From: Bradyrhizobium huanghuaihaiense
GTDB taxonomy: Bacteria; Pseudomonadota; Alphaproteobacteria; Rhizobiales; Xanthobacteraceae
Reading direction: 5' to 3'
Assembly: GCF_007830635.1 (NCBI RefSeq)
Contig: NZ_VLLA01000003.1
Span: 310,001 to 374,000 of the forward strand
Length of the DNA: 64,000 bases
The notes beneath the pieces were generated by a model. That model had not been told where the DNA came from. It ran no database searches and saw only the letters and a list, made by a program, of their open reading frames with translations. A program made the position numbers and the translations under genes. Each line of letters starts with the position of its first letter. Position 1 is the stretch's first letter. This document shows positions 1-7,555 of this stretch, piece by piece.

Positions 1-1029
1 GCCGGTGGCTTCGCCCGAAGCGGCGACGACGACCGAAGTCAGCTCCTGCGCGCGATGCGCGGTGGTGGCCAGCGTCGAGGACGATGCCTCGAGCTCGGTG
101 GACGCCGATCCAACCGTCTCGATGATCTCGCCGACCGCCCGCTCGAAGCCGTCGGCAAGGTTGATCATGTCGCGGCGGCGCTGCTCGGCCGCCTGCTTCT
201 CGGCTTCGGCCTGCGCCGCCTTGAGCCGCTCGACCTCGAGCCCGTTGGTCTTGAAGATTTCGACGGTCCTGGCCATGTCGCCGATCTCGTCGCGGCGCTC
301 CTTCTCGGGCACCTCGATCTTGAGATCGTTGCGGGCGAGACCCTCCATGGCGAGCTTGAGGCGAGCGATCGGCTGCGACATCGCCTTGAGGCCGATGAAC
401 AGCGCGATGGCAATTCCGAGGATCAGGCCGCCGCCGCTGACGCCAATCACGGTCCAGGTCGCAGACCGGGCATCGCGGTTGATGGCTTCCTTGCGCTTGC
501 CCGCCGCCTGCGCGGTGTCGGTCACGAACTGCACGATGCGTGCGAGTGCTGCGTCCAGCACCGGATCGCACTCCTTGTGCGCGCGTTCGGCAGCCTTCGC
601 GTTCTCCTCCACGCTGCTCGCCTGTGCGCCGGCCTGGAGCACCGGATCGCAGCTGACGAACGCGGCCTTGAGCTGATCCCCGATGCTCTTGATCTGGCTC
701 GCGCGGGACGGATCGTCCTTCTCCGCCGCGTCGAGGTATTGACCGATCTCGTTGCGGTTCTGGTTCGCGGTCTTCAGGCGGGCGCCGTTGCCCGCTTCCG
801 TCGCCTCGGTGAAGACCGCATAGAGCGCCGCGTGATAGGTCTCGGCGCGGCGCTGGGCGCGGGTCAGGTTGAGGGCGGAGGATTGCGCGGCAGCGAGCTC
901 GCTGAACCCGTCGACGGTCGCGGAGAGTTCGCGCGTGCCGAAGCCCGCGACGGCGATAATTGCGCAGCCCATCACGGCCACGATCAGCGCAACCTTCCAC
1001 ACGATCTTCAGATTGTTCAAAAAGCTCAT
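1..1029 (-). CDS. Methyl-accepting chemotaxis protein, 5' part (C-terminus beyond the left edge)
   Basis: Transmembrane chemoreceptor that would sense a ligand and control CheA through its cytoplasmic tail. The 343 visible residues show a first membrane helix (about 8-30), a periplasmic four-helix-bundle-like sensor domain (31-190) with two CDPVL segments, a second membrane helix (191-213), a HAMP domain (214-266) and the start of the coiled-coil signalling domain. The signalling hairpin itself lies outside the window. The ATG at 1029 is chosen because the first hydrophobic segment begins eight residues later. It is a single gene read out of the window to the left. The ligand cannot be told. 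The family assignment is secure from the two-helix plus HAMP layout. Confidence 0.9.
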   Translation of the reverse strand, partial: MSFLNNLKIVWKVALIVAVMGCAIIAVAGFGTRELSATVDGFSELAAAQSSALNLTRAQRRAETYHAALYAVFTEATEAGNGARLKTANQNRNEIGQYLDAAEKDDPSRASQIKSIGDQLKAAFVSCDPVLQAGAQASSVEENAKAAERAHKECDPVLDAALARIVQFVTDTAQAAGKRKEAINRDARSATWTVIGVSGGGLILGIAIALFIGLKAMSQPIARLKLAMEGLARNDLKIEVPEKERRDEIGDMARTVEIFKTNGLEVERLKAAQAEAEKQAAEQRRRDMINLADGFERAVGEIIETVGSASTELEASSSTLATTAHRAQELTSVVVAASGEATG

Positions 1030-1278
1030 CTCAGCCGTCCAATGATTCTTCGGGCAGGGCGTAATCCCAGCAACGTGCATTGGAACCCGGCGGACGTTAA
1101 AATTTGATGCCAAATGGCCGGGTCGTCTTACGGAAAAATAACCTTCCGCTGCCCATCCGTAAGCTTCGCGTAAGCTTGGGCGCATTTTGCCGGCATCTGG
1201 TGGCCCCCAGCCGACCGGAACCAATCCTCCGTGTCGATCGTTTTCGGCCCGATGCGAATCCGGGAAGAAGATCGAAAC

Positions 1279-1470
1279 ATGTTTCTGTTGGGAGCGGTGA
1301 CGCTTTGCTGCGCCATCGTGGCCGGCACGCTTGCGCTGCTCGAGCCCGTCTTTGGACGGGCGCCGGAGAGGCAGGTCGCGGAGAGCAAATCTGCCGATGT
1401 CGCTGCGCCGCCGGAGGTCCGGGTGGTCGGCGCGCCCTTCGTGCCGAACGTCAAACCGCGCGAGCGATAG
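1279..1470 (+). CDS. Small membrane-anchored protein, 63 aa
   Basis: Short protein with one N-terminal hydrophobic segment (MFLLGAVTLCCAIVAGTLAL) followed by a soluble Pro/Val-rich tail ending KPRER. It is probably an inner-membrane protein with a periplasmic tail. I chose the ATG at 1279 because a GGAAGAAG ribosome-binding site lies eight bases before it. An in-frame GTG at 1231 would add a charged leader without such a site. It is transcribed away from the chemoreceptor. The function is unknown, and I recognise it only as the kind of small protein common in Bradyrhizobium. Confidence 0.6.
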   Translation: MFLLGAVTLCCAIVAGTLALLEPVFGRAPERQVAESKSADVAAPPEVRVVGAPFVPNVKPRER

Positions 1471-1473
1471 AGC

Positions 1474-1641
1474 TCACCTCGCTGGCGTGCCTTCGGCCTC
1501 CTCGGCCTGGGCATGAATACGGGCCAGCTCCTCGACGAATGCGATCACCTCCGCCCGCTTGTCGGGCGGCAGCGAGAGGAAGGCACGCACAAGCCTCAAG
1601 CCCTCCACTTCGAGCGACTCTTCTTCTTTCCCGGCATCCAT
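1474..1641 (-). CDS. Small conserved-looking acidic protein, 55 aa
   Basis: Begins MDAGKEEESLEVEGLRLVRA and continues through FLSLPPDKRAEVIAFVEELA. That second part is a two-helix motif like the tail segment found behind the HTH domain of some alphaproteobacterial repressors. There is no HTH here, so it may be a small accessory or regulator fragment. An in-frame stop lies shortly upstream of the ATG at 1641, which fixes the start. It is convergent with the small membrane protein, their stops only four bases apart. Its coding bias (G/C at third positions) and amphipathic helix support it as real. Confidence 0.5.
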   Translation of the reverse strand: MDAGKEEESLEVEGLRLVRAFLSLPPDKRAEVIAFVEELARIHAQAEEAEGTPAR

Positions 1642-1744
1642 CCGCCCACTGTCGGGCGACCGGGAAAATTATGCAATCCCCTTGCAGGATTACCTCCTTG
1701 ATTCGATCCTCCAGCTTTGATGGAATGGTCGACAGGGGTCGCCC

Positions 1745-2131
1745 ATGAAGTGGATCGCGGAGCGCGACGCACTGATCGCGCAGACACTGGCCTTCGTCCA
1801 ATCCGTAACCGGCAAGAAGGATGAGCTCCATCCGCCGGAGCACCCGCCTGTTGCATTCGCGGTCACCACGGAGATCGTGACCGTGCAGGCTGCTGCGATC
1901 GAAACCGACCTGCCACCGGCCGTAGCTCCGCCCGTCCCCCAACCTCAGCCCGTCCAGATCCCGCCGCCCCGCCCCGGTGGCGATTTCCGCACCGAGATGC
2001 AGGCCAGGATCGCGAATTTCCGCAAGCATCAGGAGCGGTTCGAGCGCGAACGCGAGGAATATTGCGCAGCGACCCTGACAAAGCTTCGCGCCGCCCTCCG
2101 TGACGTCGGCCCTCCTCCGCCGGCCAAATAG
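1745..2131 (+). CDS. Conserved hypothetical protein, 128 aa
   Basis: Soluble protein with three parts: an N-terminal helix (MKWIAERDALIAQTLAFVQS), a central Pro-rich linker (residues about 55-80, many Pro-Gln and Pro-Pro steps) and a C-terminal charged helix (RTEMQARIANFRKHQERF...). The ATG at 1745 has a GGGG motif just upstream. There is no signal peptide or membrane segment. It stands alone between small genes on the opposite strand. I know of no function; the layout would fit a small adaptor or scaffold protein. Confidence 0.65.
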   Translation: MKWIAERDALIAQTLAFVQSVTGKKDELHPPEHPPVAFAVTTEIVTVQAAAIETDLPPAVAPPVPQPQPVQIPPPRPGGDFRTEMQARIANFRKHQERFEREREEYCAATLTKLRAALRDVGPPPPAK

Positions 2132-2158
2132 TAGGGCAAGCGGGCGTCCTTCAAGGAC

Positions 2159-2266
2159 TTACAGCCAGGACCACACCAGCCAGAGATTGGCTGCGCAGGC
2201 GGCGAACAACGCCAGCGTCAACGGCAGGAGCATGTGCCCGCAGGAGGTTTTGAGGTCGCTCGTCAT
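2159..2266 (-). CDS. Possible 35-aa single-pass membrane peptide
   Basis: Starts MTSDLKTSCGHM and continues into a hydrophobic stretch (LLPLTLALFAACAANLWLVW) that would span the membrane once, ending in SWL. The segment has no competing gene on either strand. The ribosome-binding site is weak, and a 35-codon reading frame can arise by chance, so it is listed with moderate doubt. Confidence 0.4.
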   Translation of the reverse strand: MTSDLKTSCGHMLLPLTLALFAACAANLWLVWSWL

Positions 2267-2442
2267 GGCCGAAACATCCGCTGATTCCGGCCGGAGAGTC
2301 CCAGGGATTCTTTTTTTGGGGATTCAGGACTCGTTTACGACTCAAGGCCTGACCGCCCCGATCACGGCCCCGTGATCGCATTGCCGGCCGGAACCCCTCG
2401 CCGGGGAATTCGTTAATGCGCTTTCCGGGAGCGGAAAGAGAA

Positions 2443-2697
2443 ATGCCCTACGCCCTGTTCTGCAACGACGCTCAAATCAGCAAGGCCTACCCTGACGAGT
2501 CCGACGTCTGGGGGTTGGCGCAGCGGAGTGGTCTGGTCGTGGATGTCAGCGCAGATGACGAGCGCGCCGGACCGCGCCGGGTGCTCGACAACGACTACGA
2601 GATCAAGCCCTGCCGCGCCGCCCAAGGTGAGGACCCCGTCAGGAACAAGGCCGAGGCCGAGCGCGAGTCCAGGATGGAGCTCGAGCTGAATTCCTGA
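2443..2697 (+). CDS. Conserved hypothetical protein, 84 aa
   Basis: Soluble protein starting MPYALFCNDAQISKAYP and carrying a central VLDNDYEIKPC segment. I recognise this pattern as a recurring small Bradyrhizobium protein of unknown role. The ATG at 2443 is preferred to the in-frame ATG at 2416 because GGAAAGAG lies directly before it. The C-terminus is charged and probably disordered. It is a single-gene unit, convergent with the small secreted protein at 2717-2959. Confidence 0.65.
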   Translation: MPYALFCNDAQISKAYPDESDVWGLAQRSGLVVDVSADDERAGPRRVLDNDYEIKPCRAAQGEDPVRNKAEAERESRMELELNS

Positions 2698-2716
2698 GGT
2701 CGGGCGGAAGGCGGGA

Positions 2717-2959
2717 TCAGGGCGTCGCGGTCGCGAGGGAGGCCTGCTCGCCAGCCAGCACCACGCAGGCCTTGCGCCGATGCAGCCCGCGGATGGCGCC
2801 GGTCACTTTCAGCACCTTGCCGGACGGACAGGAGGCGTCCTTGACGAAGGCCACCTCATAGGGTGCCAGCATCAGAGGCTCGGATTTGAGGATTGTTTGA
2901 GCAGAGCACGGCAAGGCGACGAAGCACGCGAGCCCTACTACCGACATCAAGATACGCAT
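2717..2959 (-). CDS. Small secreted protein, 80 aa
   Basis: A cleavable signal peptide (residues 1-20, ending SAQ) is followed by a 60-residue periplasmic domain. The domain has two cysteines, in ASCPSGKVLKVTG and RKACVVLAG, which could form a disulfide. The segment LKSEPLMLAPYEVAFV is typical of a small rhizobial periplasmic family (I believe a DUF6719-type protein, not verified). No catalytic motif is visible. It lies about 260 bp downstream, in the same direction, of the outer-membrane protein gene, separated from it by a hairpin terminator. Confidence 0.6.
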   Translation of the reverse strand: MRILMSVVGLACFVALPCSAQTILKSEPLMLAPYEVAFVKDASCPSGKVLKVTGAIRGLHRRKACVVLAGEQASLATATP

Positions 2960-3161
2960 GACCGTCGTCCCACCAGCCCGGGAAGTCCCATAATAACGCG
3001 TTCCGGAGCGCGAGTTCCGTAAGCGGCAAAAATTATTTTTGCTTTACGCCAGCCCCATGACACGCATGAGAAAGCGCGTGCCGGAATGTTTGCTTGCAAA
3101 TGACGCGCCAGATGGTTCACGCAAGGCAAACAGCGGACCGGCAAGCCGGAGCCGGCAAACG

Positions 3162-3186
3162 AAAGGCCGGCGGGAAGCCGGCCTTT
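3162..3186 (-). terminator. Rho-independent terminator of the outer-membrane protein gene
   Basis: A perfect 10-bp stem AAAGGCCGGC / GCCGGCCTTT with a 5-base loop lies 31 bp beyond the stop codon at 3217. On the minus strand it is followed by a T-rich stretch. Confidence 0.75.
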
Positions 3187-3216
3187 GTCAGATCTGCGGA
3201 TCTCGCCTTTGGCGGG

Positions 3217-3924
3217 TCAGTAGCGCGTGGCTGCCGGTCCGCCCCAGCCGAAGCGGTAGTTCACACCGACCTTGACGGTATGCTCGTCTTCCCGGCCGCG
3301 GACGCCGACGATGTCGGCCGGCCCGGAGGTGAAGGTCGTGCTGCCAAAGTTGTAGTACTGGTACTCGGCCTTGGCCGACCAGCTCGGCGCGAACATGTAT
3401 TCGAGGCCGGCGCCGACGGTGTAGCCGTCCTTGTTGTTGCCGGTCGCGGTGAAGGTCTGCGGGACACCGGCGACGTTGACGCCAAGGCCGCCGTTGCGCC
3501 AGGCGTAACCGCCCTTGGCGTAGAGCAGCGTCGGGCCCCAGGTGTAGCCGATCCGGCCGGTCACCGACCCGAGCTGGTCGGTGTTGGATGTCACCTGCGT
3601 GCCCAGCGGGAACGTGACACCATTGTTGTTGGTCGGCAGCCAGGAGTACTGGGCCTCGACACCCACGACCCAGTTGGGCGCGAACTGGTAGTCGAAGCCG
3701 CCCTGCACGCCGCCCAGGAAGCGGGCGTCGCTCGACTGGAAGCTGCTGTCGCCGGCAAACGCACCACCGACGTGGCCGCCAATGTAGAAACCGGTCCAGT
3801 TGTAGATCACCTGCGGCGGCGTGGGGGCCGGAGCCTTGGTATAGGGGCGCGGCTGCATGTCGGCCGCTGCGGCCGGCGCTGCCAGCGCAAGCAAGGCGAC
3901 TGCGCCCAGCAAAATCGTCTTCAT
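3217..3924 (-). CDS. Outer-membrane beta-barrel protein (Omp25/31-like porin family)
   Basis: Secreted protein of 235 aa with a signal peptide (residues 1-20, AAPAAAADM) and then an eight-stranded barrel of the OmpA/Omp25-31 superfamily. Family marks are NWTGFYIGGHVGGAF after the signal peptide, repeated aromatic-Gly strands (GGFDYQFAPNWVVGVEAQY, GLEYMFAPSWSAKAEYQYY) and a terminal strand VKVGVNYRFGWGG ending TRY. I chose the ATG at 3924 because GGGG sits six bases before it; the ATG at 3930 overlaps that site. It is monocistronic with its own terminator. It probably stabilises the envelope or acts as a minor porin. Such genes occur in many copies in Bradyrhizobium. Confidence 0.9.
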   Translation of the reverse strand: MKTILLGAVALLALAAPAAAADMQPRPYTKAPAPTPPQVIYNWTGFYIGGHVGGAFAGDSSFQSSDARFLGGVQGGFDYQFAPNWVVGVEAQYSWLPTNNNGVTFPLGTQVTSNTDQLGSVTGRIGYTWGPTLLYAKGGYAWRNGGLGVNVAGVPQTFTATGNNKDGYTVGAGLEYMFAPSWSAKAEYQYYNFGSTTFTSGPADIVGVRGREDEHTVKVGVNYRFGWGGPAATRY

Positions 3925-4211
3925 GTCCATCCCCGTTCTTTCAAAATCGACCCTCAGCAAACAACGTGGCGTGAATTTGGTTGCTTCGCGGCGATGCCGG
4001 AACGTTGATCGTTCGCACCTGTGACGGGGTGGCAACATCGCGATTTTGTTCCGCCACGCCGCCTTGCACCGACCGATTTTGTCGTTTGCACAAGGGCTGC
4101 CGTAACAATTAGTCGCAAGGCAAATCCGCCCCGTTCAAAGCTCGCCGAAATGTGATCCAGCGGCTCCGGCGGTCCTCGTTCTAGCACCCGGCGATGAAGG
4201 CGAGCTTTGCG

Positions 4212-4646
4212 CTAACGCGCCATCTTTTCCAGTTCCGGAAAGGGTGCGTAAACCGCACCGGCGCAGAGCTCGCCGGCTTTGTCGACGACGCGATCAGCTC
4301 GTCCATTGACAAAAATCACCGCGCGCTCGCGTGCGCCCTTGTAGCTGCCGTCGGTCTCACGCGGGTTGAAGCGCAGGCAACTGACATAGAACTGCCGGCC
4401 GCCGACCGGCCGCTGCACCGGCTCGGCCATACTGGCCTCGCGCACGCCGACCGGATTGTTGAGATAGGTGCGCATCAAGGCGAGCGTGTCGCTGCGGAAA
4501 TTGTCGGGAAAGGGCTGCGGTCCTCCGGCCTGGGTCCCATCCATCAGGCTTGGACGGTCCCCGTCGCTGCCAAAACACGCCGCGAGCACCAGCGGCAATG
4601 CCAGGACCAATGTCGCGCTCACTGCACGTCTCGCCAACCGCCCCAC
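4212..4646 (-). CDS. Putative lipoprotein, 144 aa
   Basis: The N-terminus has a lipoprotein signal with lipobox LAAC, the lipidated cysteine being Cys24, followed by a disordered FGSDGDRPS linker. The mature domain contains MRTYLNNPVGVREASMAEP and GGRQFYVSCLRFNPRETDGS, ending in CAGAVYAPFPELEKMAR. It is a conserved hypothetical envelope protein without a recognisable enzyme motif. Two further cysteines (SCLRF, LCAGA) may form a disulfide. It stands alone. Confidence 0.75.
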   Translation of the reverse strand: MGRLARRAVSATLVLALPLVLAACFGSDGDRPSLMDGTQAGGPQPFPDNFRSDTLALMRTYLNNPVGVREASMAEPVQRPVGGRQFYVSCLRFNPRETDGSYKGARERAVIFVNGRADRVVDKAGELCAGAVYAPFPELEKMAR

Positions 4647-4842
4647 AGGTCACGTTCTCCGCTCGCCCAGACTCGGAAGACGTTCTAGCCCCAAGGTCGC
4701 GCGAAGGGAATTCGCCTGCAGGCGCACCGGCCCGCTGCCGGTGCCTTGCGCTATCACGCAAGACGCCGAACGGCGGGCCGGGCCTGAATTCCGCACGCGG
4801 CAGCAGGGCAATGCCAGGGATGCCGCCGCGCGGGATCAGTCG

Positions 4843-5268
4843 TTAGCTGCGCTTCTCGGTCGTCACCGGCTTGGTGACGTCCGGCTGCGTCTTCAGCGAC
4901 TTCTTCGCCGACAGATGCTTGTGGTGATGACGATGCTTGCGCACGGTCTTGTGCTCGTCCGGCGTCACGGCTGCGTTGGCATTCATCGCCTTCGACTTGG
5001 TGTCGACCTTGGCATCCGCCTTGACGTCGGCCTTCGCACCGGGAGCCTTCGCGTCGGAAGCCTTGGCACCCGAAGTCTTGCCATCGGAAGTCTTGGCATC
5101 GGCCTTGACGCCGGCATCCGGCTTCGCGGCGGTGGTCGACGCCTTGGTCTGGGTCTGATCCGCCTTGATCACCGGCGCGGTCGTGGTGGTCTTGCCGGCT
5201 TCAGCGGCGAAGGCCGGGGCTGCGATCACGGAGGCGGCAAGCAAGGCTGCAGAAATGGTCTTCAACAT
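4843..5268 (-). CDS. Secreted Lys/Ala/Thr-rich protein with a His-rich tail
   Basis: Of the 141 residues, 1-22 are a signal peptide. Residues 23-95 are low-complexity and disordered (repeats of the type KADAK, GAKA, TTAAK). Residues 111-119 are KHRHHHKHL, a probable metal-binding cluster, followed by a Lys-rich end. Similar small His-rich periplasmic proteins are common in Bradyrhizobium. Binding of divalent metal is an inference from the histidines. The ribosome-binding site AAGAGGAGACC lies just upstream of the ATG. No operon partner is seen. Confidence 0.75.
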   Translation of the reverse strand: MLKTISAALLAASVIAAPAFAAEAGKTTTTAPVIKADQTQTKASTTAAKPDAGVKADAKTSDGKTSGAKASDAKAPGAKADVKADAKVDTKSKAMNANAAVTPDEHKTVRKHRHHHKHLSAKKSLKTQPDVTKPVTTEKRS

Positions 5269-5518
5269 GGTGGTCTCCTCTTGGAAGGATCTTGAGGCGG
5301 CGCCCTCTCGCCGACCCTTCGATCGTAGGTGGGAGCCTAGGCCCCGCGCACTGAACCCATTCTGAAGCCGATTGCAGGCTTCCGTTCATCTGGATGACAA
5401 GTTTGTCATCTGCCCCAAGGCGAATAGATCGTGCGAAGCGGGAATGTTTCCTGCTCCTGGGTGTTCCGGTCTTCGGGCAATCGTGTAGGATCGCCACGTT
5501 CCATACGGGAGAACTTAG

Positions 5519-6061
5519 ATGCGCAAACTCTCAATGCTTCTGCTGCCGGGCCTCGTTTCCATGGCGCTCGCAGCCGGGCCGGTGCTGACCAGCGCCTATG
5601 CCGCGGGCAGCGACGAGCCGTCCTCGCCGCCGAAGTCGGACTCCTCGAGCAAGAAGGGCAAGAAGAAGAGCTCCTCCGTCAGCGATCCCAAATTCCTCGC
5701 GGCCTATCGCACCGCCTACACGGCGATCTACGACAATCACGACTACACCGGCGCGATCGACCAGCTGAAGTCGCTCAAGCGCGACGATGTTGCCGACGTC
5801 GCGAACCTGATCGGCTATTCCTATCGCAAGCTCGGCGACTACCAGTCGTCCAAGGTCTATTACGAGCTGGCGCTAAAGGACGACCCGAACCACGTCCGCA
5901 CCTGGCAGTATTACGGCCTCTGGCAGCTCGAGCAGGGCAACCGCGAGCAGGCGCAGTATCACCTCAACAAGATCGCATCGCTCGCCGGCACCGACAGCTC
6001 CGAGTATCGCTCGCTGGCCTCAGCGCTCGACAAGCCGACCGGCGCGACGCTCGTCTACTGA
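5519..6061 (+). CDS. Secreted TPR-repeat protein, 180 aa
   Basis: A signal peptide (1-28, TSAYAAG) is followed by a Ser/Lys linker (30-55) and two to three TPR-type helix pairs. The clearest run is VANLIGYSYRKLGDYQSSKV, then YYELALKDDPNHVRTWQYYG and LWQLEQGNREQAQYHLNKI. It would act in the periplasm as a protein-interaction module. No enzyme domain is fused to it. It has its own hairpin terminator and is followed by an unrelated hydrolase in the same direction. Confidence 0.85.
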   Translation: MRKLSMLLLPGLVSMALAAGPVLTSAYAAGSDEPSSPPKSDSSSKKGKKKSSSVSDPKFLAAYRTAYTAIYDNHDYTGAIDQLKSLKRDDVADVANLIGYSYRKLGDYQSSKVYYELALKDDPNHVRTWQYYGLWQLEQGNREQAQYHLNKIASLAGTDSSEYRSLASALDKPTGATLVY

Positions 6062-6085
6062 AGACTGCGCATCTTCGATCGATGC

Positions 6086-6117
6086 GAACGGGCACAACCC
6101 AGGGGTTGTGCCCGTTC
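6086..6117 (+). terminator. Hairpin terminator after the TPR protein gene
   Basis: A 15-bp perfect inverted repeat GAACGGGCACAACCC / GGGTTGTGCCCGTTC has only two bases between the arms, so the innermost pair must open. It starts 25 bp after the stop at 6061. The following sequence is only mildly T-rich. Confidence 0.65.
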
Positions 6118-6169
6118 TGCTTTCTCGGCTAGCCTCGCGCACGAATCCTTCCCTCACAATCGGTGCGCA

Positions 6170-7555
6170 ATGGATACGTGGCTGCGATCCGCGATCGACT
6201 ACATCGGCTCCTGGATCGAATTCCAGCAGACGACAATCCAGCAGCCCGGCGTCATCGTCGCCTTCGCCCATCGCGGCGAAATCGTCGCCGAGCACGCATT
6301 CGGCCTCGCCAACCTCGACACCGGCGAGAGGCTCACCCCGCGCCACCGCTTCCGCATCGCCTCGCACTCGAAAAGCTTCACCTCAGCCGGCATCATGAAG
6401 CTGCGCGAGCAGCGCAAGATCCGGCTCGATGACGCGGTCGGCCAATATGTCGGCGGTCTCAACCCGCGCATTGCCGAGACGACGATCGCACAGGTGCTCT
6501 CGCACAGCGCCGGGCTGACGCGCGACGGCGCCGATTCCGGCCAGTTCATCGATAGCCGCCCCTATCTCAACGCCAAAGAGCTGCTCGCGGAGCTGAAGCT
6601 GCCGACCGCGATCGAGGCCGGCACGCGTTTCAAATATTCCAATCACGGGTTTGCCCTGATCGGCCTCGTGATCGAAGCCGTGACGAAGGAGCCCTACTCC
6701 GTCTGGATCAAGCGCGAGATCATCGAGCCCGCGGGGCTGCGCGAGACCGAGCCGAATGCACCGCTCCCGAAGGGTGCGCTATTCGCGCGCGGCCATACGC
6801 GAAAACTGCCGTTCGGCGAGCGCTGCGTGATCCCCGGCGACAATCCCGCATACGCCATGGCCTCGGCCGCAGGCTTCGTCGCGACCGCCGCCGACACCGC
6901 CCGCTTCTTCGCGCAGCTTGCACCCAACGCAAAAAAGAGCGTGCTGTCAGTCGCAAGCCGCCGCGAGATGACGCGGCATCATTGGCGCATCCCGCAAAGC
7001 CTCGAGGCCTATTACGGTCTCGGCGTCAATGCCGGCAAGACCGACGGCTGGGACTGGTTCGGCCATAGCGGCGGCTTCCAGGGCTACATCTCGCGGACCT
7101 GCACGATTCCGGCCTGCGAGCTCGCGATCAGCATCCTCAGCAACTCCCTCGATGGCGCCGCGCCGTTCTGGATGGACGGAGCGATGCAGATCCTGCGCAG
7201 CTTCAACACCCGCGGTGCGCCCGACCGCCGCGTGCGCGGCTGGACCGGCCGATGGTGGACGATGTGGGGCGCAACCGATCTCGTACCGATGGGCAACCGC
7301 GTGCTCGTCGCCAACCCGCAGTTCAACAATCCGTTCATGGACGCCGGCGAGATCGAGGTGACCGGCCGCGACACCGGCAAGCTCGCCTGGGCCGCCGGCT
7401 ACTCCAGCCACGGCGAGCCGGTGCGCCGCGTGCGCGACAAGCGCGGCAAGGTCAGCGACATCTGGATCGCCGGCGCCAATGTGAAGCCGGAAAAGGTCGT
7501 CGCACGCGAGATCGCGCGCCGCTATCCGCCGCGCAAGCGGCGGCCTATTCCCTGA
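6170..7555 (+). CDS. Serine hydrolase of the beta-lactamase/penicillin-binding family
   Basis: Protein of 461 aa with the class C beta-lactamase/EstB fold. The nucleophile motif SxxK is S65-H-S-K68, the YxN motif is Y156-S-N158 and the third motif is H299-S-G in GHSGGF. It has no signal peptide, so it is probably a cytoplasmic esterase or peptidase rather than a secreted beta-lactamase. A C-terminal extension (from about residue 345) resembles the lipocalin-like tail seen in some family members. It is convergent with the carboxypeptidase gene, and the two 3' ends overlap by 11 bp. The substrate is unknown. Confidence 0.85.
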   Translation: MDTWLRSAIDYIGSWIEFQQTTIQQPGVIVAFAHRGEIVAEHAFGLANLDTGERLTPRHRFRIASHSKSFTSAGIMKLREQRKIRLDDAVGQYVGGLNPRIAETTIAQVLSHSAGLTRDGADSGQFIDSRPYLNAKELLAELKLPTAIEAGTRFKYSNHGFALIGLVIEAVTKEPYSVWIKREIIEPAGLRETEPNAPLPKGALFARGHTRKLPFGERCVIPGDNPAYAMASAAGFVATAADTARFFAQLAPNAKKSVLSVASRREMTRHHWRIPQSLEAYYGLGVNAGKTDGWDWFGHSGGFQGYISRTCTIPACELAISILSNSLDGAAPFWMDGAMQILRSFNTRGAPDRRVRGWTGRWWTMWGATDLVPMGNRVLVANPQFNNPFMDAGEIEVTGRDTGKLAWAAGYSSHGEPVRRVRDKRGKVSDIWIAGANVKPEKVVAREIARRYPPRKRRPIP

